Of a stretch of 8,382 nt of DNA, positions 6,367-8,382 are shown piece by piece. The notes under the pieces are model-generated. The model did not search any database and was not told where the DNA came from. It saw only the letters and a program-made list of their open reading frames with translations. Every line of letters starts with the position of its first letter. The first letter of the stretch is position 1. Both the position numbers and the translations under genes were made by a program. The stretch lies in contig JAFYIM010000295.1 in NCBI GenBank assembly GCA_017538635.1, forward strand, positions 1 through 8,382, written 5' to 3'. Source of the stretch: a bacterium. GTDB taxonomy: Bacteria > UBA3054.

Positions 6367-7886
6367 AACAGCTTCTTCCTCAGCCTGCTTGAGGGAATTC
6401 CGAGCGCTTCCCTGTATTTCACAACGGTGCGGCGGGCGATAGGGCAGCCCTTTTCCGCCATGATCCTGGCGATCTCATCGTCGCCGTAGGGTTTCCCTTT
6501 GTCTTCGCCCTCAATTATTTCGCGCAGCAGATTCTTGGCATCCGCTCCGGAAGTCTCGCTGCCGTTTTCGCTCACAGCCACTCTGCTGAAGAAATCTTTC
6601 ATTTCCAGGAGTCCCTGCGGAGTGTCCATATATTTTTTGGAAATGGCTCTGCTTACGGTGGAGTCGCTCAGATCTAGCTCCTCGGCCAGCTCGTGCATCG
6701 TAAGGGGACGCATGTGTCCGGGACCGTTTTTGAGAAAGTCTTCCTGATGGGCGACGATCGCTTCGGCAACTCTTAAGATCGTGCGTTTGCAAAACTGCAG
6801 CTGAGAGATGAAATTTTTCCCGGCCTTTATCCTGTCGTTCACGAAAGCTCTGCTTTTGAGGTCTTTCGCGCGCATGGCGTTCACATAGCTTTTTGAGATC
6901 CTGACAAAGGGGAAGCGGTCGTCGTTCATTTCCGTCGTAAAGGAGCCGTCTTCGTTTTCCCTGACTATTACGTCGGCAACGGCGTTCTCAGGTTCGGAAT
7001 AGGTCAGGTCCCTGCCGGGACGGAAATCGAGTTCGCCTATTTTTTCCAACGCTTCCTTGAGCTCTTCTTTCCCGATTTTCAGGCTGTTCATTATGGCCGG
7101 GAAGCGCTGGTGGAGCATGTCCTCGTAATGGTCGCGGATAATGGAATAGGCATTAGAATCGCCAAGCCCCTTCCTTTCCAACTGCAAAAGGAAACTTTCC
7201 CTAAGGTTGGCTGCGCCAAGACCCGGAGGCTCGTAGCTTTGCAGAAGTTTTACGGCTTTTTCGACCTTGGCTTTTGGAACGCCCAGCTTTTTCGCCATTT
7301 CGTCCGCGCTTTCCGTAAGGAAGCCCTTTTCGTCAAGGCTGGAGATAAGATAGGTGTAGATCGGCTCGTATTCTTTGGGAAGGTCCAGGGCGAACTGATC
7401 CTTAAGGTCGTCGGCAAGAGTCGAGGGAGCGGAAAGGGAGTTCATGACGAAATCGTAGTTTTTCCGCATGGTCTTCTGGTCGGAATGGGCAATGTCTTCG
7501 CCGGCTTCCTCGCGGTAATAGTTCTGCCAGTCTTCGTCCTCTTCATTCAGTTTGTCCAGCGCTTTTTCGCTTTCCTCGCTTTCCGTGTCAAGACGGTCGG
7601 CATATTCGCTTTTCCTGCCTTCGTTTTCTTTTTCGTTTTCGTCCTGGCTGTCGGGGGAAAAGCGTTTTTCGAACGCTTCGTCCTCGCCGTCGTCTTCCTC
7701 GGGATAATATTCCTCAAGGGCCGGATTTGTGTCCAGTTCCTTTCTTACGGCGGCTTCCAGCTCGGCTCTCTGGGCTTGCAAAAGCAGGAGGGCCTGACGC
7801 TGCTGCTGGCTCAGGCGCTGCTCCTGGCGGACGTTGAGGTCGAGGGCCAGATCCGGCTTCGGATTATATGAATTCTCGTTAGGCAT
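6363..7886 (-). CDS. rpoN: RNA polymerase sigma-54 factor (RpoN)
   Basis: A 507-residue sigma-54 factor that directs RNA polymerase to -24/-12 promoters and needs AAA+ enhancer-binding activators. Region I (about 13-57) is the Gln/Leu-rich activator-responsive segment (RLSQQQRQALLLLQ, then ELDTNPALEE). Region II (about 58-140) is a long, strongly acidic linker. The core-binding domain (about 150-300) contains EPPGLGAANLRESFLLQL at 219-236. The DNA-binding part has a helix-turn-helix at about 395-419 and the RpoN box ARRTVVKYRE at 484-493, followed by LGIPSSR. Two departures from consensus as I recall it: V489 where the box has Ala, and A226 where the core-binding signature usually has Arg (GVGARxL). 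Length is typical and nothing is truncated. The frame stays open upstream to about 7985 but has no ATG, GTG or TTG there, so the ATG at 7886 is chosen despite lacking a ribosome-binding site. It is first in the cluster. Confidence 0.97.
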   Translation of the reverse strand: MPNENSYNPKPDLALDLNVRQEQRLSQQQRQALLLLQAQRAELEAAVRKELDTNPALEEYYPEEDDGEDEAFEKRFSPDSQDENEKENEGRKSEYADRLDTESEESEKALDKLNEEDEDWQNYYREEAGEDIAHSDQKTMRKNYDFVMNSLSAPSTLADDLKDQFALDLPKEYEPIYTYLISSLDEKGFLTESADEMAKKLGVPKAKVEKAVKLLQSYEPPGLGAANLRESFLLQLERKGLGDSNAYSIIRDHYEDMLHQRFPAIMNSLKIGKEELKEALEKIGELDFRPGRDLTYSEPENAVADVIVRENEDGSFTTEMNDDRFPFVRISKSYVNAMRAKDLKSRAFVNDRIKAGKNFISQLQFCKRTILRVAEAIVAHQEDFLKNGPGHMRPLTMHELAEELDLSDSTVSRAISKKYMDTPQGLLEMKDFFSRVAVSENGSETSGADAKNLLREIIEGEDKGKPYGDDEIARIMAEKGCPIARRTVVKYREALGIPSSRLRKKLL

Positions 7887-7908
7887 GAAAATTGCTAGTT
7901 CAGTACTT

Positions 7909-7935
7909 ATTGTACCAAAATCAAGGCCATAACAA
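7909..7935 (-). promoter_or_regulatory. Candidate extended -10 promoter of the rpoN cluster
   Basis: On the minus strand TGG-TACAAT (7917-7909) matches an extended -10 element (TGn plus a 5/6 match to TATAAT). A weak -35 (TTGTTA, 7935-7930) lies 15 nt upstream, short of the usual 17. Transcription would start near 7902, leaving a leader of only about 16 nt before the rpoN ATG, without a ribosome-binding site. It is the best promoter candidate in the divergent region for the minus-strand genes. Confidence 0.45.
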
Positions 7936-8052
7936 AATTCAAAAGCAGCAGCCGGATGGAAAAATCTTACTTTGTATAGGTCTTTTTATAGAAAAACGCA
8001 AAAAGCTGGAAAAATTGACGAACTTCTTGGAAAATAAAAGAAAAATGCCCAA

Positions 8053-8058
8053 AGGAGG
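8053..8058 (+). promoter_or_regulatory. Ribosome-binding site of the response regulator gene
   Basis: AGGAGG lies 10 nt before the ATG at 8069 and selects that start. A nearer ATG at 8061 is only 2 nt from it and opens a three-codon frame (ATG CGC CAA TGA) whose stop overlaps the real start codon. Confidence 0.8.
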
Positions 8059-8068
8059 AGATGCGCCA

Positions 8069-8382
8069 ATGAACAAAAAGACCGTGATCGTCGTGGACGA
8101 TTTTCCCGTGGTGGCCCTCGGCTTGAAAAGCATTCTCGAGGAAGCCGGAGATTTTGAATTTAAAGGATACGCCATAAACGTGTACGCCATGAGGGCGATC
8201 CTGAAATACCGGACGCCCGACCTTATCATCGTCGATTCCGTTCTTCCCAAGTCGGATCTCAGCGAGACCTTAAAAGAGCTTAAGCAAACAGCGCCTTTCT
8301 CACACATCCTTTTGTTCTGTTCCGCGGATGAGGAATTCACAAGCGTACTAGGCCTGCGCTGCGGAGTGAAGGGGATAATCTC
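8069..8382 (+). CDS. Response regulator, receiver domain (NarL/FixJ-like), runs off right edge
   Basis: The first 104 residues of a two-component response regulator are visible, covering most of the receiver domain. The acidic pair is D10-D11. The phosphoacceptor is D56 in LIIVDSVLP, with P60 after it as expected. The Ser/Thr switch position is S85 in LLFCSAD. The conserved lysine would fall just past GVKGIIS at 99-105, beyond the edge. The opening IVVDDFPVVALGLKSIL resembles the NarL/FixJ class (usually DDHP, here F12), so a LuxR-type helix-turn-helix output domain is expected but not seen. A histidine kinase is not in the window. The gene is divergent from rpoN. A NarL-type output would not act through sigma-54; an NtrC-type one would, and the missing C-terminus would decide. 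The start is supported by AGGAGG upstream and by the correct position of D10-D11. Confidence 0.88.
   Translation, partial: MNKKTVIVVDDFPVVALGLKSILEEAGDFEFKGYAINVYAMRAILKYRTPDLIIVDSVLPKSDLSETLKELKQTAPFSHILLFCSADEEFTSVLGLRCGVKGII

Larger units (their letters stand above)
7887..8068. other. Divergent intergenic region between rpoN and the response regulator gene
   Basis: This AT-rich 182-nt stretch separates the minus-strand cluster from the plus-strand regulator gene. It holds the candidate rpoN promoter and, towards the regulator gene, a series of A-tracts (7992-7996, 8000-8004, 8010-8014, 8031-8034, 8036-8039, 8041-8045), several about one helical turn apart. A TTGACG at 8015-8020 looks like a -35 but has no acceptable -10 at the right distance. 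I found no GG-N10-GC sigma-54 site on either strand and no terminator hairpin. Confidence 0.6.

Noticed and set aside
358..6370. Factor-independent terminators at gene junctions
   Set aside because: Junctions within the cluster are overlapping or 6-15 nt long and show no GC hairpin followed by a T run in the sense direction; the A7 run near 4441 is A-rich on the transcript, not U-rich.
7110..7871. Plus-strand open frame of 253 codons opposite rpoN
   Set aside because: The minus strand encodes an unmistakable sigma-54. The antisense product is a Val/Phe-rich mirror of its acidic region.
8015..8045. Sigma-70 promoter for the response regulator from TTGACG at 8015-8020
   Set aside because: The region 16-18 nt downstream is a purine run without any TATAAT-like hexamer. 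The TATAGA at 7987-7992 likewise lacks a -35.
7887..8068. Sigma-54 (-24/-12) promoter between rpoN and the response regulator
   Set aside because: I checked GG and GC dinucleotides at the required 10-nt spacing on both strands and found none.
7939..8340. Minus-strand open frame of 133 codons at the divergent region
   Set aside because: It opposes the response regulator frame, which has a ribosome-binding site and correctly placed receiver residues D10-D11 and D56.

Overview
The window is one tightly packed minus-strand gene cluster (positions 1 to 7886, read right to left) facing a divergent plus-strand response regulator (8069 to the right edge). Base composition looks roughly balanced. Signal peptide, sigma-54 and a two-component receiver point to a bacterium, probably Gram-negative. 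Bacterial XPB helicases are known from scattered lineages such as actinobacteria and spirochaetes. The phylum cannot be fixed from these genes; a spirochaete or a Planctomycetes/Verrucomicrobia/Lentisphaerae-type lineage would fit, but this is a guess. No mobile element, CRISPR array, tRNA or rRNA was seen.

Order along the minus-strand transcript: rpoN (sigma-54, 7886-6363); a secreted TPR-like protein (6366-5260); a TrmH/SpoU-family RNA 2'-O-methyltransferase (5250-4438); an unrecognised 69-residue protein (4441-4232); a 726-residue protein carrying an XPB/Ssl2 N-terminal-type domain (4242-2062); a full-length XPB/ERCC3-type DNA helicase (2055-373); and the start of a polytopic membrane protein that runs off the left edge (357-1). 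Junctions are -4, +9, -4, -11, +6 and +15 nt, so the genes are almost certainly co-transcribed and partly translationally coupled.

The functional core of interest is the three-gene block small protein / helicase-associated protein / XPB. The two large proteins share a recognisable homologous domain, visible by direct comparison here, and the same pairing occurs in mycobacteria (Rv0862c next to the XPB gene Rv0861c, from memory). A perfect extended -10 element (TGC-TATAAT) lies in an AT-rich island inside the methyltransferase gene, placed to transcribe this block independently of rpoN. An A7 run immediately before the methyltransferase stop is arranged so that a -1 slip would fuse it to the 69-residue protein.

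The 182-nt divergent intergenic region (7887-8068) holds a likely sigma-70-type extended -10 promoter for rpoN and A-tracts upstream of the response regulator. No factor-independent terminator was recognised.
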